In this document: positions 11,120 to 23,358 of the stretch, piece by piece | Layout of the letters: each line of letters begins with the position of its first letter | How positions within the stretch are numbered: position 1 is the first letter of the stretch | From: Didymella arachidicola | Taxonomy: Eukaryota; Ascomycota; Dothideomycetes; Pleosporales; Didymellaceae | DNA length: 64,000 nt | Reading direction: 5' to 3' | NCBI GenBank assembly: GCA_016630955.3 | Contig: CM049997.1 | Location: forward strand, 868,001 to 932,000 | Made by a program: the position numbers and the translations under genes | The notes under the pieces: generated by a model | Seen by the model: the letters and a program-made list of their open reading frames with translations, nothing else | What the model was told of the DNA's origin: nothing | Databases searched by the model: none

Positions 11120-14100
11120 ATGCTCCAGCAAGCGCAGAGTGCTGCTTGCAACGCGCACGCCTCTCCCGCGCCGTACCACGACGGCCAGCACCAGCACCAG
11201 CACCAGCACCAGCAGCACCAGCAGCACCAGACGGTCGTGTCTCTGGCCGACTCGATCCGCGCCCTTCGCGACCCCGCTGCGCGCCCGCCCTCCAAGGTCG
11301 TGCTGGCCACCGACGACGAGCAGCGCCGAGCACCAGGATCCGGACGCCGCAAGCAGGCCCCGAGTCCGCTGCAGCAGACGGCGAACAGCCCGCGCACGCC
11401 AAACCACGCCTACAGCGACGAGCCGCGGTCGCCGCGAGAGCGTCTTGAGCGCCTGCTGGAGGAAGAGCACAACCACGCCGCCCTGCACAGCAACGCTACC
11501 ACGCCGACTGCCTTCACGCCCTCGCCGCGCACCGCCCACCCGCCAGGGCATGCGCCCCAGCTGCGACACGCCTCCTCGCCCTCGCTGCCCACCACAGGCA
11601 GCTCCTCGCCCGCCATGCCTCCCCCATCGCGGCCCTTCCGCCCCGAGACGAAGCCCACAGCCACCCCGCGCAACCTCTCCATGGACTCGGCCGCCTCGTC
11701 CGTCACATCGAGCGCCTCCGCCGTTCCCCGCGCCCCTGCTGGTCACTCGTCGCGGCCCTCGCAAGATGTGAGCACGGCCAATCCACCAGACATGGCTGCC
11801 TTGATAGCAGCAGCCGGCTCGCCTGAGGCAGCGCTGCACGCCATGTGGAAGGAGAAGCAGAGCCAGGCTAGCCACAACCAGCAGCTCTGGCGACTGGTCG
11901 AGAAACAGCGGGCCATGGTCATTGGGCTGCAGAAGGACCTTGAGCGCGCGCTGAAAGACAAGGACCGCTACCGCAAGAAGATGAAGGAGTACGCTGAGCA
12001 GGCGCCGCCAGTGCCTGGTGCATTGGCGAGATCTGACACCTTCGATTCGGTTGTGGGACGCGAGCACAGCGAATCACCAGCTCCCAGCGACAGACCTGAG
12101 GAACCTATCAAACCAGCCGAGCCAGCTCCCGCTGAGCACAACGCTACACCTCCGACACAAGGGCAGTTTGCGACACAGTTGTATCCCGAGTCTCAGCTGG
12201 CGACATCGCCCTCTCATTCCTCGGTCGCGTCACCTACCGCATCGAGCGTCGGTTCGGCCATCAACTCGCCAACAGACTACTCTGTTAAACCTCTTGTGTT
12301 CGGCAGCAAGGGATTGGGCTTGAATGCTGCATTACAGGAGAACACACTCGACTCACAGGTCGTGGAGAAGGCTCCACGGCCCGTTACCCCACCGAGGCCT
12401 GATACCGCTGCATCGTCAGGCTCCAACGGAGCGACGTTGCAGCCACAGCTTGCTGTCATCCAGGCGACACCAGAGCTTCGTGGTGGAAGTTTCAGTTCTC
12501 CTCCACGAAAACCTGCGCAGCCTCTGCGCAAAGCCCCTCCTGCTCCCCTGAACCTTACGAAGCCAGTCACAACAAGTGCACACCTGCACCAGGTGAGCAA
12601 CGAAGAAGACGATGATTCTGATTACGATGATACTCTGGAAGTGGAGGAGATACCAGTAGTGACCGAACGCGGAAGAAGAAAGACCCGCGAGGACGACGAC
12701 CGAGCTCGCGAAGCCGTAGTGTTGAAAGACGAAGAAGCTAGGAGCAAATCTGCGAAGAAGAAGAGCGAGAGCAAGGGCAAGTCAAAGTCGACGCCCGTTG
12801 AAGCATCAATAGACGACCCTGTTCCCCAGCTGGCTGCGCTGTCACAATCTCCTCGCCAGTTCAATCCCCTCCAGGCTGGCTTGCCACTCTCACCACGTCA
12901 CCCACCAGCGGGCTCTTTGAACGCTATGCTCAGCCCTGCTGGGTCGGACAGTTCGATGGTAGCAAACAGAAGTGCGTTTGCTTCGCCCTTACTTAGCCCC
13001 GGTCTGCCCACCAGCCCTCGTCCCGGAGACAGACCACCTGGCTCACCTTTGCCAAGAAACCCCAAACAATCACTAGCATCACCACCCATGTCCCCAACGG
13101 CAGTGGTGCAACCTGGGTTGCGGACCCTGCAACAGCCGGGCCCACCTCCACCACACACCCCACAGTCATACCAGTCACCTCCTGGGTCACAAGCGGAAAA
13201 GCCAGTGCAACCAAAGAGAAGCCCGGATCTGTTGACGGTGCCAAACTCGCAGCCAAGCCCAGATTCCATATCAAGCAGTCCCACGTTGAATGACATTCCG
13301 GATGCTGAACACGTCTACCGTGGGCTTGTCTCAGAGCAGTATCCAGGATATCTATTACCACCAAATGCACTGCCATCAATCGAGGTCAAGGTGTTCTCAT
13401 CCCGTCTGCGTCCGTCACGCCTGAGTATGTTGGCACCCAGGCCACAGGACGAAGACCCTGTCTTCATTCTTGCCATTTACGCGCGATCAAACAACAAGCA
13501 ATTGTGGCGTTTGGAGAAGAATATTGCTTCCCTACCAGCTCTCGATGCGCAGCTCAGGTCCTTATCGGACTTTCAGGGTAGATTACCTGATCGTGGCTTG
13601 TTCAGTGGTCACGCCCCAGCTAGGATCGATGCTCGCAGAGTCGCTCTGAATCAGTACTTCGACGCAATGCTAGACATGAACATGAGCGAGCAGGCGGCCA
13701 GGACTGTTTGCGAGTACTTCTCGACCGATGTTATTGGTGCGCAGACCGGCGACAGGCTAGCACCTGAGCCTACCCTAGCTCCCGCTGTCTCTATCCCGCG
13801 TACGAAAGGCAACAAAGAAGGCTACCTTACCAAGCGTGGTAAGAATTTTGGAGGTTGGAAAGCCCGGTATTTTGTTCTTGAGGGGTCCGAATTCAGATAC
13901 TACGAGGTCGAAGGTGGTGCGCACCTAGGAACGATCAAGCTGCTCAACGCCCAGATCGGTAAGCAGTCGCAACAGCAGTCAAACCAGTCGCCACAACGCC
14001 AAGACAACAGCGAAGACAATCAATATCGTCATGCATTTCTGATCTTGGAGCCGAAGCGGAAAGACTCAGCGAGCCTTGTGCGCCACGTTCTTTGTGCGGA

Positions 14101-15785
14101 GAACGATGAAGAGCGGGATGCTTGGGTCGATGCACTGTTGCAGCACGTGGACTACCACGACGAAACTTCTCCTGTCGATGCTAAACCTGCCATGCCACAG
14201 CGTCTGCAGAAGCCTCAGCACAACAAAGCCTCTGACCGCTCACTCAGCCGTGACAGCCCCGACGTCGATCAGCAGAACGACAAGCTTCAGAGCCTCAGCT
14301 ACGATGACACTGTGGCCGCCGAGGCGCCTGTCCGTGGGCCGAACCACAGGGAGGCCATGGGCATCAAACCCACCACGCGATCTCCTAAAAATGCATCTTT
14401 CTCCCAGGACAGCATGGGTCACTACCCGACCATCTCTGCGCCCAGCAACGCCACCCCTATCCAAAACGCCGAGAATTGGGGCAATAAGCCCACCACTGGC
14501 TCTACTCCAGTCAAAGACAAGAAACGCAGCATCTTTGGGTTCCGAGGCCGTGGTGGCTCTTCGGATCTCGCACCTATTCAGGTCAACAGCACACCACTGC
14601 AATCGGTCGCTGAGTCACGCGGAGTGCCACGAAACCGCAACATTTTCGGCATGACATTGCAAGAAGCGGTCGAGTTCTCGGGGCCGTTGCGCCTCGGCGC
14701 TCAGCTGCCATCAGTGGTTTTCCGCTGTCTGGAGTACCTCAAGGATAAGAAGGCAATCAAAGAGGAGGGCATCTTCAGGCTCAGTGGCTCTAACATAGTC
14801 ATCAAAGGCCTGCGCGACAGATTCAACAGTGAGGGCGATGTTCCGCTTGTGGATGAACCATATACCGATGTCCATGCCGTCGCTTCTCTCCTCAAGTTGT
14901 ACCTACGCGAGCTGCCAGCTTCTATCCTGACTCGAGACCTCCACCTCGATTTCCTCAAAGTTCTTGGTAAGTCCAACACTGGTCTTCCGAGTCTATCCGC
15001 TAACAACCGTAGACATGGACGAGCGCAGCAAGAAGATTCAAAGCTTCAACGTGCTTGTGCACAAGCTTCCCATTGCCAATTTCGAGCTTCTTCGCCATTT
15101 ATCGTCATTCTTGATCGAGGTCGTGGATAACTCTCAGTCTAACAAGATGACCGTTCGAAACGTTGGCATCGTCTTTGCACCGACTCTGAACATCCCCGCA
15201 CCGCTCATAGCCTTTTTCTTGACCGATTTCACGGACATCTTCGGCTCGCCTCTGGATGAAGCAAGCTCTCCCATTCATGAAATCCGCATCAATAGCAACC
15301 ATCTCGGAGATGATGCGATTCGATCCCCCCGTCGGCAGATGTTCTCAGACTTGCCTACGCCAGCTTACAACGAGACTACGTTCCCGCAGCGCTTCGATCG
15401 ACGACCACCTCAATTCCAGGACAGCGTTCCTCCTCCGTCATACCCAGCACCGCAGCCTCCCCAGCAGCAGCAACATCAACAGGAGCGAGGCCGCAATGGC
15501 AGCTACGATGCTGGTTTCATTCCGATGCGGCCAAGCTATGACGCCCCTCAGTATGAGCAAGCTTACCAGAATGGTGACGGCTACGGAAGTCTCAACAGTG
15601 CTGTCCAAGGCAACTCGCGAGAACAGCGACAGCGCCGACGTGAGAGCGGCATGCTTCTTATGAACATGAACATGGGTGGCCAACGAAAAGGATCGAATGG
15701 CTCCAGCGCATCCAGCAGTCAGCGACTCCGCGAGGATTTGCGTGCGAATCCCATGATGGTCCGCGAAGAGACCGCATTTGACTAA
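11120..15785 (+). CDS. BEM3: Bem3-like Rho GTPase-activating protein (PX-PH-RhoGAP)
   Basis: Two exons (11120-14966, 15013-15785) joined by a 46-nt intron give 1539 aa. The first ~700 residues are low-complexity (Ser/Pro/Gln) with a short coiled stretch near 245-290. A PX domain follows at ~750-873 (phosphoinositide binding), then PH at ~895-1012 (EGYLTKRGKNFGGWKARYF start) and RhoGAP at ~1173-1360 with the arginine finger in GIFRLSGS. The intron interrupts the RhoGAP domain, and only the spliced form gives KVLDMDERSKK in frame. This domain order is that of Bem3, which stimulates GTP hydrolysis by Cdc42 at sites of polarised growth. The start is the first ATG in frame, just before a poly(Gln-His) tract of CAGCAC repeats. 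The C-terminal tail is Gln/Pro/Arg-rich. Confidence 0.93.
11185..11230 (+). repeat. CAGCACC microsatellite encoding a Gln-His tract
   Basis: A run of CAGCAC/CAG units near the 5' end of the RhoGAP coding region, read as alternating His and Gln. Length variation is likely between strains. Confidence 0.8.
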
Positions 15786-16465
15786 TTGACATACCTCACG
15801 ATCTACTATATTGTGTCTAATTTGTGATACCTAATCTCGAGGACCCAGGACTGGATCTAGGGGCTCTGGCATCTACCATCATTATTAACCCTTGTTTTTT
15901 GGTTATCAGCAAGCGAGACAGATCCCATTTCCTGGCGTTACTGGGATACACAGCGTTAGCGTTCTCTACATTTTCTTCGCATACCCGCCTGCTCGCTGCA
16001 AGCACTTTGTTATATACATTTCGGAGGTGGAACTGGCTTCGGCCTTAGAACGGAAGGGGTCGTGGCTGCTCGATCACATATGATGGCGCAAAGTGGCAGT
16101 ACAATCGTTGACTTGGGTTTTGCCCTTGTAGTGGGACATGGGTGATCAAGTTTGACAGGAGGGAGACCACCTGCCATGATTTTCTCCAATACTATCGTTA
16201 CTTTGCAACTTTCAAGGCTCATAAGATGGGCTCACCGTTGCATTAATGTGATACGTCCAAGTGATGTTACTACTGTGTACGCCTTCGCTCCTCTGACCCT
16301 GGGGCACTCAAAGACCCTAATTCGGCAAGCGCGACTGAGACGCGCTTTCCCTGGACGCGCCTTCCGTGTCGCGAACAATTCAAGCCCGGCAACAAACAAC
16401 GTTGCGCCACACCTCAACACCCTGCTCTCCCGACCCATACCGGCTAAAATTTGACTGCACGAGCA
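15786..16465. other. Intergenic between BEM3 and POL31
   Basis: 680 bp between two plus-strand genes, holding the BEM3 3' end and the polymerase subunit promoter. I see no further gene. Confidence 0.5.
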
Positions 16466-17993
16466 ATGGCTGGCAATATGCTAAAGGGCGAACCTTTGTG
16501 AGTGGTTGCCCGCACCTGTTCAGCCATCGACTAACAAACATAGTGCGGATGCGCCTGTCATATCGAGTCGAGCCGAATCGAGCTATAACCCATTGCACAC
16601 GTTCGAGCTTCCAAAGGGTACCGAGAAGAACTATGCACATCAGTTCGCCGACATGTACTTTCTGCGATTGGCACAACTGAAGAAAGCTGTAAAACAGAAG
16701 GCTCATGATGCGTGGGACGAGTTCGAGCTCGGTGGGGAGAAGGCAACATTTGTTGAGCGTGTGCTCGACGTACGACAGGGCGAGCTCTGCTGGGTAGTGG
16801 GCACAGTCTACATGGAGATGGCGCTGAAACCCAACGTCTTAGATGACATCTCGAAAGAGCATTGGATTGCTGCGCCGCCGCCCCGAGAGACCTACGTGTC
16901 TGGCGCAAAGGACGAGATGATGCTGGAGGACGAGTCTGGTCGCCTGCGTGTCACCGGAGAAAGCTTGAGCTCGACATATGTCACGGGCTGTGTGCTCGCG
17001 GCGCTCGGGACAGAGCAAGCAGATGGCACATTTCAAGTCATTGCGACTCAGTACGCAGATCTGCCACGGCAGCCTGAACGTTGGGAGCGTGACGACGCTG
17101 CGCTGACAGAAGCACAAGAGTCCCAACCAGAGCGAGGGCCAGCTGGGAGAATAGCAATCGTATCCGGACTGGCAATCACCGGAGCGGATGACGACGAGCT
17201 GTCACTTGACCTCCTGCTCGAATACCTCACCGGCGAAGCAGCAGGACCACCGACGCAGATTTCCGCAAGCTCAATATCACGGCTAATAATAGCCGGCGAC
17301 TCGCTCGCGAAATCTAGCCCCATTCTGTCTCGTGAAGACTACGCCGAGATGAAGAGCAAAAAGCAGGCCTATGGTTACGACGCTTCAGCCTACAATGCCA
17401 CGCCCGCCGAGCACCTCGACGAGCTCCTCTCTGAATTGCTTCCCAGTCTCCCCATCACACTCCTCCCCGGCGCAAACGACCCCGCCAACGTCGCTCTGCC
17501 TCAACAACCGCTCCACCCTGCCCTCTTTCCCAGTAGCAGACTGTACGCCGAACCGCCCGCGAAAACAAACGAGACAATACATGGACTAGACGCTGTCACG
17601 AACCCATGGGCTGGGGACGTAGAAGGTTATCGCTTACTTGGCACAGGCGGGCAGACAGTCACAGACCTATTGAAATACGTCGACGATGTGAATGCGCTCG
17701 AGGTCATGGAGATGATGCTCAGGTGGCGTTGTATTGCTCCTACGGCGCCAGACACACTATGGTGCTATCCGTTTCAGGATGACGATCCGCTGCTTCTGAA
17801 GGAATGTCCACACGTGTACTTTGCGGGGTGTCAAAAGAAGTTTGCGACGAAAGTCATTGAAGGGCCTGCGGGTCAGAGCGTGAGGCTTATTAGTGTCCCA
17901 AGGTTCAGAGAGACGGGACAGCTGGTGCTGTTGGATTTGGAGACCATGGAGGTCGAGCTCGTCAAGATTGGGATTGTACAGCCTAGAACGTGA
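16466..17993 (+). CDS. POL31: DNA polymerase delta small (B) subunit
   Basis: Two exons: a 32-nt coding first exon (16466-16497) and 16544-17993, giving 493 aa. The 46-nt intron carries a textbook ACTAAC branch site. The protein matches the DNA polymerase delta/epsilon B-subunit family. An OB-fold region comes first (~residues 40-170, with VLDVRQGELCWVVGT). The inactive phosphoesterase-like domain follows, with IAIVSGLAITG, RLIIAGDSL, the LLPGANDP motif and the late segments DTLWCYPF, CPHVYFAGCQ and RLISVPRF. It holds together the catalytic subunit and Pol32-type subunit of the lagging-strand replicase in the nucleus. Confidence 0.95.
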
Positions 17994-19264
17994 GGATAGC
18001 AGCCTCTCACGGATGTACCGAGATAGGATCAGGACGTTTGATACCCAGGCCCGTAGGGATTTGACACAACAATTTCCAAACACGCGCGGCAGCTACGTTG
18101 TACCCTCCGGTGAAGATTTCCAGAGAAAGATCGTTCTATTGCATGCTTTCGTTGTACCAAGACAAACACCGGTCGGACACACTGAATGGAGATGACGAGC
18201 ACGCTCCTTCCGAGTCCAGAACATTGACATGAGGCTGCAAGATTACCATCTCTCCCTCTCCACAGATCTACGGAACTCAAACACTGCCAATGGTGCCCAA
18301 AACCATTTCTTCCAGTCCACAGACACAACGCAAATAGCAACAAGACGACAAACTATACCCAACAACGATGAGGGACACGCTTCTCGGCTCACATGCTCTC
18401 CCAGCTATTGTGACCCACAAAGCGCAAGGAAAAGCCAAGTCGTTGTCTTGCGCAAGCAGACGTCACCGACAATGACTGCCGACAAGGGTGTCAGCGAAAC
18501 TGAAACAGGGTGCCTGGCGATCATGATGGCTCTCGATCGGCCAGCAAACAAAAGTCGAGGACCCGGGATTCGGCTCCCTGCGGGCTGTCCTGCCGACCGT
18601 TGAGCCTCGCTGTGGCTTACTAGACCCTACCCAATGCGACGAGTTGTGGCAAGGAGCAGCCCAAGACTGTGACGTCGCATCGTGGTCGTCTTACCAGGGC
18701 TTTGTCCCGAGGCCTGCGAGAGCTCAAAGAATCTATCGATAAACAACCGTTGCGTGGTGTGCGGGATTTCCTAGCGGCGAATTGCGCAGCAGAGCCGCAT
18801 GCAGGCCCGACCCAGCCACGCGAGCTGTCAGTCCACCGATCTCGAGACGTGATTGGCGGGGCGTCGGCAGATTACCAACCTCCGATTATTTTTAGCCCAG
18901 CGCCCAGCCACGCTGCGGGTTCCTTGCATTTCCATCCTTCTGTGCCTGGGTCTTGTGAGTGGACGCTCGGCCACGCGCAACGGGGCTGCGGCGAGGGGTG
19001 GAGGCTGGCCATGGCTGGCTTCAGGGTTGGCAGCCCCGGTGCGTACGTATGCTGTGTGACGTTCTAGCAGGACAATCCTGCTGAGCAGGCCTGGCTTGTT
19101 GGGAGATCAGGAGAGCGCAGCCGAATATAAGACTCACCTGCGTACCTTGTTGCAATCCTCATCCAACTCAGCAAACAAGTCGTTCACCATTACCACTACC
19201 ATTACTCTAATCGCCTAATCAACGTTCTTGTTCAAGTCAACACAAACAACACAAACACATCAAA
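17994..19264. other. Gene-free region before the wall-protein gene
   Basis: 1.27 kb. Frames of 68-132 codons are present but are compositionally odd and overlap on several frames, so none is accepted. The last ~120 bp form an A/C-rich leader typical of strongly expressed fungal genes. Confidence 0.5.
19124..19130 (+). promoter_or_regulatory. TATA-like element
   Basis: AATATAA about 135 bp upstream of the small wall-protein ATG, followed by a long pyrimidine and A/C-rich leader. It is plausible as a core promoter element. Confidence 0.35.
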
Positions 19265-19543
19265 ATGCAGTTCTCCACCGTCATCCTCGCCCTCGCCGCC
19301 ACCGCCTCGGCCCAGTACGCAGTCACAAACGGCACCTCCTCCGCCGTCGCTGCTGCGTCCTCCGCCTCCAGCGCCACCATCGCACCCTACCCCTCGGCAT
19401 CAGGCACCGTATCCGTCAACCCATCCGGCACCGGCGCCGTCAGGCCTACCGGCAGCACCGCGCCGTTTGAGGGCGCCGGCAACCAGCTGACCGGCAGCGC
19501 GCTGGGTCTGGTTGTCGCGGGCGGTGTTGCGCTCATGCTCTAA
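19265..19543 (+). CDS. Small secreted Ser/Thr/Ala-rich protein, probably GPI-anchored
   Basis: 92 aa. Residues 1-16 form a signal peptide ending ATASA, with cleavage before Gln. The middle is almost only Ser, Thr, Ala, Gly and Pro with one NGTS glycosylation site. The C-terminus ends in a small-residue omega region (GAGN) and a hydrophobic tail (LGLVVAGGVALML), the pattern for a GPI signal. This build is common for tiny fungal cell-wall proteins of unknown role. The start lies in a caaaATG context after a TATA-like box. Strong expression is an inference from the leader and the biased codons. Confidence 0.85.
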   Translation: MQFSTVILALAATASAQYAVTNGTSSAVAAASSASSATIAPYPSASGTVSVNPSGTGAVRPTGSTAPFEGAGNQLTGSALGLVVAGGVALML

Positions 19544-20178
19544 GCATGGCCTTTACTACTACTTTCCAGTGATGCTGGGGCTCTGGAATACGAGCCCAAG
19601 AGCATCGTGCCGCTTGAGGCTTTCGACATCACACTATTGAACCACTGCGGTGGATTGGATTGCGAACAGTAAGGTTTGCGTCTTTTTGGGAGGAGTACTT
19701 TGTTTTTTTGTACAGCATAGTATGCGTGGCATTGTCGGGTGGGTATACCCGGAAAGAAGTTAGATAAGACATGGAATAGTCTGGATGTAATGTCGGCTCG
19801 TGACCTGAGATAAGGTCTTCAATTGGAAACTTTTCAAACTCATTTCGGGCTGCTTGTGCTGCGGATACCTTTTCCCAATGTTTACCAGTGATGAGTCCTC
19901 ATATGTGCCGGTCTGACAGCAGTGTACTCTGACATTCGTGCAATGGTGCAATGTGCTAATCCCTCAAAAATCAGTGTCTGATGGGTTACTGACAGAGCTG
20001 ACATGTAAATTGCAGTATCATTCACCTCACGTCTGTAATCAACTAACTTGATCTTGTAGTCGACCTTTTTGTACCTTGGTCCCTCCTCAGCATCTTGTGA
20101 TCACATGCATGACTGCTCCCCTTGCGATAAATCGCGCTGAAATTGAGGTATCCCATGATATCGATCCTGGGACGCGGT
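19544..20178. other. Convergent intergenic region
   Basis: About 630 bp between the 3' ends of the wall-protein and HET genes. No gene seen. Confidence 0.5.
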
Positions 20179-22236
20179 TCACTCGACCCAGACCTCTTCA
20201 GACGCAAAGTCAACACCTTCATCCGGACCATCCATGAAGCCTTGGAGGTAACACGCACTGACGATTCTGTACGTTGTACGCTCCCAAGTCTGCTCACTGC
20301 TTTCCACAGGCCGTATTATAACGGGCCTGGCACACCTCGAGGAGAGAAATATTCTGTCTCCGCGCTGAATAGTCGCGTCGCCAAATCCAAGATAGTCGGA
20401 TTGAGACAAGAACATTCGTCTATACCCAAGATATACTCTGGCTCTTCCGCAAATCTGAGTATACAGGTCTGTTTGGCTCGATCTGTCCAACGTCTGGGTG
20501 GGCTCCTCGGCGCTCCAGTACCCTCCTGGCTGGCACACTCCTAACAGGATAGTGTTCGACGGCTCAAGTTGAGTATCCTCCAGCAGCATGTATTCGTCTT
20601 CCGCTGTCAGTCTGATACCGGGCTGACGATATCCTGTGCATATCATCCGCAGCCAAGCTGTGGCCCAATTCTGAGTCATGGAGTTGTAACCGTGCGGCAG
20701 AGTGTAAGCATCATCCGGCGAGTGACGTGCGAGTATTGATTGTCTCCAGTCATGCAAGCTTCTGAGTCTATCATCGTCGCTGCATGTAAAGTCTTTCTGA
20801 GAACGCTTTTCGTCTGTGGCGTTCGATCCAACAAAGTCGATCGTGTCAAGAAAGCGGCCTTTCAGAACTAAGCGGTCCTCTCGGAAATGAAGCCCCTGTG
20901 GCTCTTGGCTGCAGAGATGAACGGAATGACTTCTTGTGAATACATCGTGCCAATCGACACAATCGTACGGATTCTTGTCCTCAAAAATGCTGTGATCGAT
21001 TGCCCACGAGGGTAGGTCGTCATACCGCCATGTCAGAGGGGCCAATGCGAACGTCGCGAAAGATCGGCAGTCACATATTCGAGGATATTGAAGATAACTT
21101 TGTGAGACATCGGTAAAGACTCTCTCGATCGGGTGGTCATAACGTGGTGCAACCTGATCGCACAGTTCGGACACTCCAATCATCCCATAGACGAGATCAT
21201 GCTCCAAAGACGTTCTCCTTTCCCAGTAGTGTAGATGCAATTGTATATAACAGAGTTGATCTGTAACGTCGCCTTTGTCGTCACGACACGCGGTACGCAT
21301 ACTTTTGATGTTGCGGACGTGTTCGAATTGATTCAGGTCCCGAAGGTGCTCGCCATTCTGCGGTACACAACAACCTCTGCATTTGTGATCGTATATCATA
21401 GAGGCAGCATCAGAGAGTCTCTGAAAGTTCATGCTGCTTGGTCCAAGGCACACGAGCAGCTCACAGGCCAACAGTGTCTCCTGCACAACCCATACACGCG
21501 TGAAAAAAGGGTTGTAGAACAGCAGCACGATCAGCTTCCGAACAGCCACCATTTCGTCCATGGTTGTGTAGATGCTGCAAAGCTGCAGATCGTCACAACT
21601 TTTGGCTTTCGTGATCCGATCCAGTACTCGAAAAGCAAGCGGCAACCAGGTCTCAGGTGAGCTGACCCTTCCAAAAAGCACAGGGTCGTAAGATTTCAGA
21701 TAGGTAGCTTGCTGGCACTGACAACCCACGGGATGGGCTTCCCCACTCGTCGACCGGAAGGTCCAGTCAAAGTAACAAGGTTCGCCAGGTACCGGAGTTG
21801 TCTCGTCAACTTCTCCAAGCCATGCGATGACCTTCCTACTTCTCGTGTAGATTTTTCTCATCATAGCAACTTGGCTGTTTCGCTCGGTGATATTGAGCTG
21901 GTCGATGCAGATAGCATCGATCCAGAACACGATGGCGCTTTCTCCTCGAGTCACACCCTGTGATCTTTGACGCTTTATCGCATTGTAAACGTTGGGTCCC
22001 ACTGCTATAGCCCATCCATCGACATCGATCGATTGCTGGGGTTCAGGATTGCCCCAGACATATGAGAGCGCCACGTAATCGGGTTTGCTCCTCAAGGAAA
22101 CCACATGAATGCTACAGCGGACCGGTGTTTTCCACTCGCTGCAGTGAATCGTAAGAAGCCTGATATGGTCCGACTTCAGATCGAGAGGGTACTTGGTGTA
22201 TATAGAGGAGACCTCAGGACCCAGGAACTTGTTCAT
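20179..22236 (-). CDS. HET-domain (heterokaryon incompatibility) protein
   Basis: A single-exon 685-aa protein. The N-terminal third carries the HET domain: YVALSYVWGN (~residues 45-55), then WIDAICIDQLNITERNSQV and RKVIAWLGE. The HET fold is related to TIR and is used in fungal allorecognition and cell death. The remaining ~450 residues have no domain I recognise, which is usual for this large, fast-evolving family. I chose the ATG at 22236, the first ATG in the frame. It is followed closely by the YPLD...IRLL start seen in many HET proteins. There is no adjacent STAND/NLR or other partner gene, so a specific incompatibility function cannot be claimed. Confidence 0.88.
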   Translation of the reverse strand: MNKFLGPEVSSIYTKYPLDLKSDHIRLLTIHCSEWKTPVRCSIHVVSLRSKPDYVALSYVWGNPEPQQSIDVDGWAIAVGPNVYNAIKRQRSQGVTRGESAIVFWIDAICIDQLNITERNSQVAMMRKIYTRSRKVIAWLGEVDETTPVPGEPCYFDWTFRSTSGEAHPVGCQCQQATYLKSYDPVLFGRVSSPETWLPLAFRVLDRITKAKSCDDLQLCSIYTTMDEMVAVRKLIVLLFYNPFFTRVWVVQETLLACELLVCLGPSSMNFQRLSDAASMIYDHKCRGCCVPQNGEHLRDLNQFEHVRNIKSMRTACRDDKGDVTDQLCYIQLHLHYWERRTSLEHDLVYGMIGVSELCDQVAPRYDHPIERVFTDVSQSYLQYPRICDCRSFATFALAPLTWRYDDLPSWAIDHSIFEDKNPYDCVDWHDVFTRSHSVHLCSQEPQGLHFREDRLVLKGRFLDTIDFVGSNATDEKRSQKDFTCSDDDRLRSLHDWRQSILARHSPDDAYTLPHGYNSMTQNWATAWLRMICTGYRQPGIRLTAEDEYMLLEDTQLEPSNTILLGVCQPGGYWSAEEPTQTLDRSSQTDLYTQICGRARVYLGYRRMFLSQSDYLGFGDATIQRGDRIFLSSRCARPVIIRPVESSEQTWERTTYRIVSACYLQGFMDGPDEGVDFASEEVWVE

Positions 22237-22591
22237 GGTAATCGAGATGGCTCCCACTTTCGAGGTTGGTTTCAAGGGGACCAAGCTGTAGCGACTGCGG
22301 GGTTGCCACAAGGAGCCCAGCTTGACCGGGGTGTTGTGGCTTGCATTGTAGCGAATCTGGCGCACACATTGATGCAGCAAGAGGTTACTCTTTGGAGAGA
22401 GCGTGGACCACTGCCCAGTGACTCTCGAGAAGCAGAAGAGGAGACAGCGACGCTAAGATAAGCTTAAATCCGAACCCCCACCCTCTCCCAAAATTTATCG
22501 AACATCCCGCAGTCGCGTCACGTCTGTCTACGAACCTCGATCGCCAAAAGCACCTGACTTCCTCCACAATCCTCACCCGCAACACGCCGCC
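22237..22591. promoter_or_regulatory. Divergent promoter region, HET gene / TRM112
   Basis: 355 bp between the two start codons. It must hold both promoters. No named element is visible. Confidence 0.4.
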
Positions 22592-23085
22592 ATGAAGCTC
22601 CTCACGCTCAACTTCCTCACCTGTGCGATAAAAGCGTGCAAAACGCAAGCCTCGTCCTTCCCTCTCCATCCCAAGGATTCAGAACTCGAAATCATCGAAG
22701 CCGACCTCAACCTACCCTTTCTAAAGAACATCCTGCCACGGTTAATGTGGGATGAGCTGCGCATCATCAGCAAAGAAGTACGTTCCCCACCGCTTTCCCA
22801 CCCAACGCTCTGCCAAGTCCCAATACTAACATCCATCAGCTCGGCCTCCCAGACCTCCCACCCACAGCGCCAACACCAAACGACCTCGTCGAAGGCGGCA
22901 TCCAAGAAGTAGCAGAGGGCCAGCAGCCAGCGGACGAGCAGCCGAGTCATACGGCAAGGGATCTGCACAAGTTGCTGCTGGAGACGTGCATACAAGAGGG
23001 CAAGCTGGTGTGCGGGTGCTGCGGGCACGAGTACGCGGTGAAGGAGGGGGTTGCAAATTTTCTGCTGCCGGGGCATTTGGTGTGA
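22592..23085 (+). CDS. TRM112: Trm112-type methyltransferase activator
   Basis: Two exons (22592-22777, 22840-23085) joined across a 62-nt intron with a TACTAAC branch site give 143 aa. The start MKLLTLNFLTC and the Cys pair C11/C16, plus the distal CGCCGHEY (zinc ligands) and the ending VANFLLPGHLV, are the Trm112 signature. The protein is the obligate partner and stabiliser of several methyltransferases (in yeast Trm9, Trm11, Mtq2 and Bud23), linking tRNA modification, release-factor methylation and 18S rRNA maturation. It is convergent with YTM1, another ribosome-biogenesis gene. The central acidic/Pro region is longer than in yeast. Confidence 0.93.
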
Positions 23086-23358
23086 AAGATTGTAAAAAGG
23101 ATGAGGAAGGACGCTGCGGTTTGCGCACGAGGTGAAAGAACGGTAGCTGGAGGGCACATGGGGCGAGAAGTAGCCAGGCAAGCGAGGAGCGAGGAGCAAA
23201 AGTCATGATACCCATTCCGTTTCCGGGCATACGGCGGCGTTCAAATGCACAAGAGAGTATAGATGGTAGAGAGATTGATTCATCATGGCATGGTATCTAC
23301 CCCACACAACGCGCCGAACGCCTGACTTTTCGTATGCTGGATACCTCCACGGTCGGCT

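Noticed and set aside
11111..12067. 318-codon frame antisense to BEM3
   Set aside because: Arg/Gly/Val-rich shadow of the Gln/Ser/Pro-rich N-terminus, overlapping a clear coding strand.
18669..19067. 132-codon plus-strand frame
   Set aside because: It overlaps other frames, has no domain or splice partner, and sits where the next gene's promoter is expected.
20179..22236. HET gene as part of a two-gene incompatibility or defence module
   Set aside because: Neighbours are a wall-protein gene and TRM112. No STAND/NLR, patatin or SNARE partner is present.
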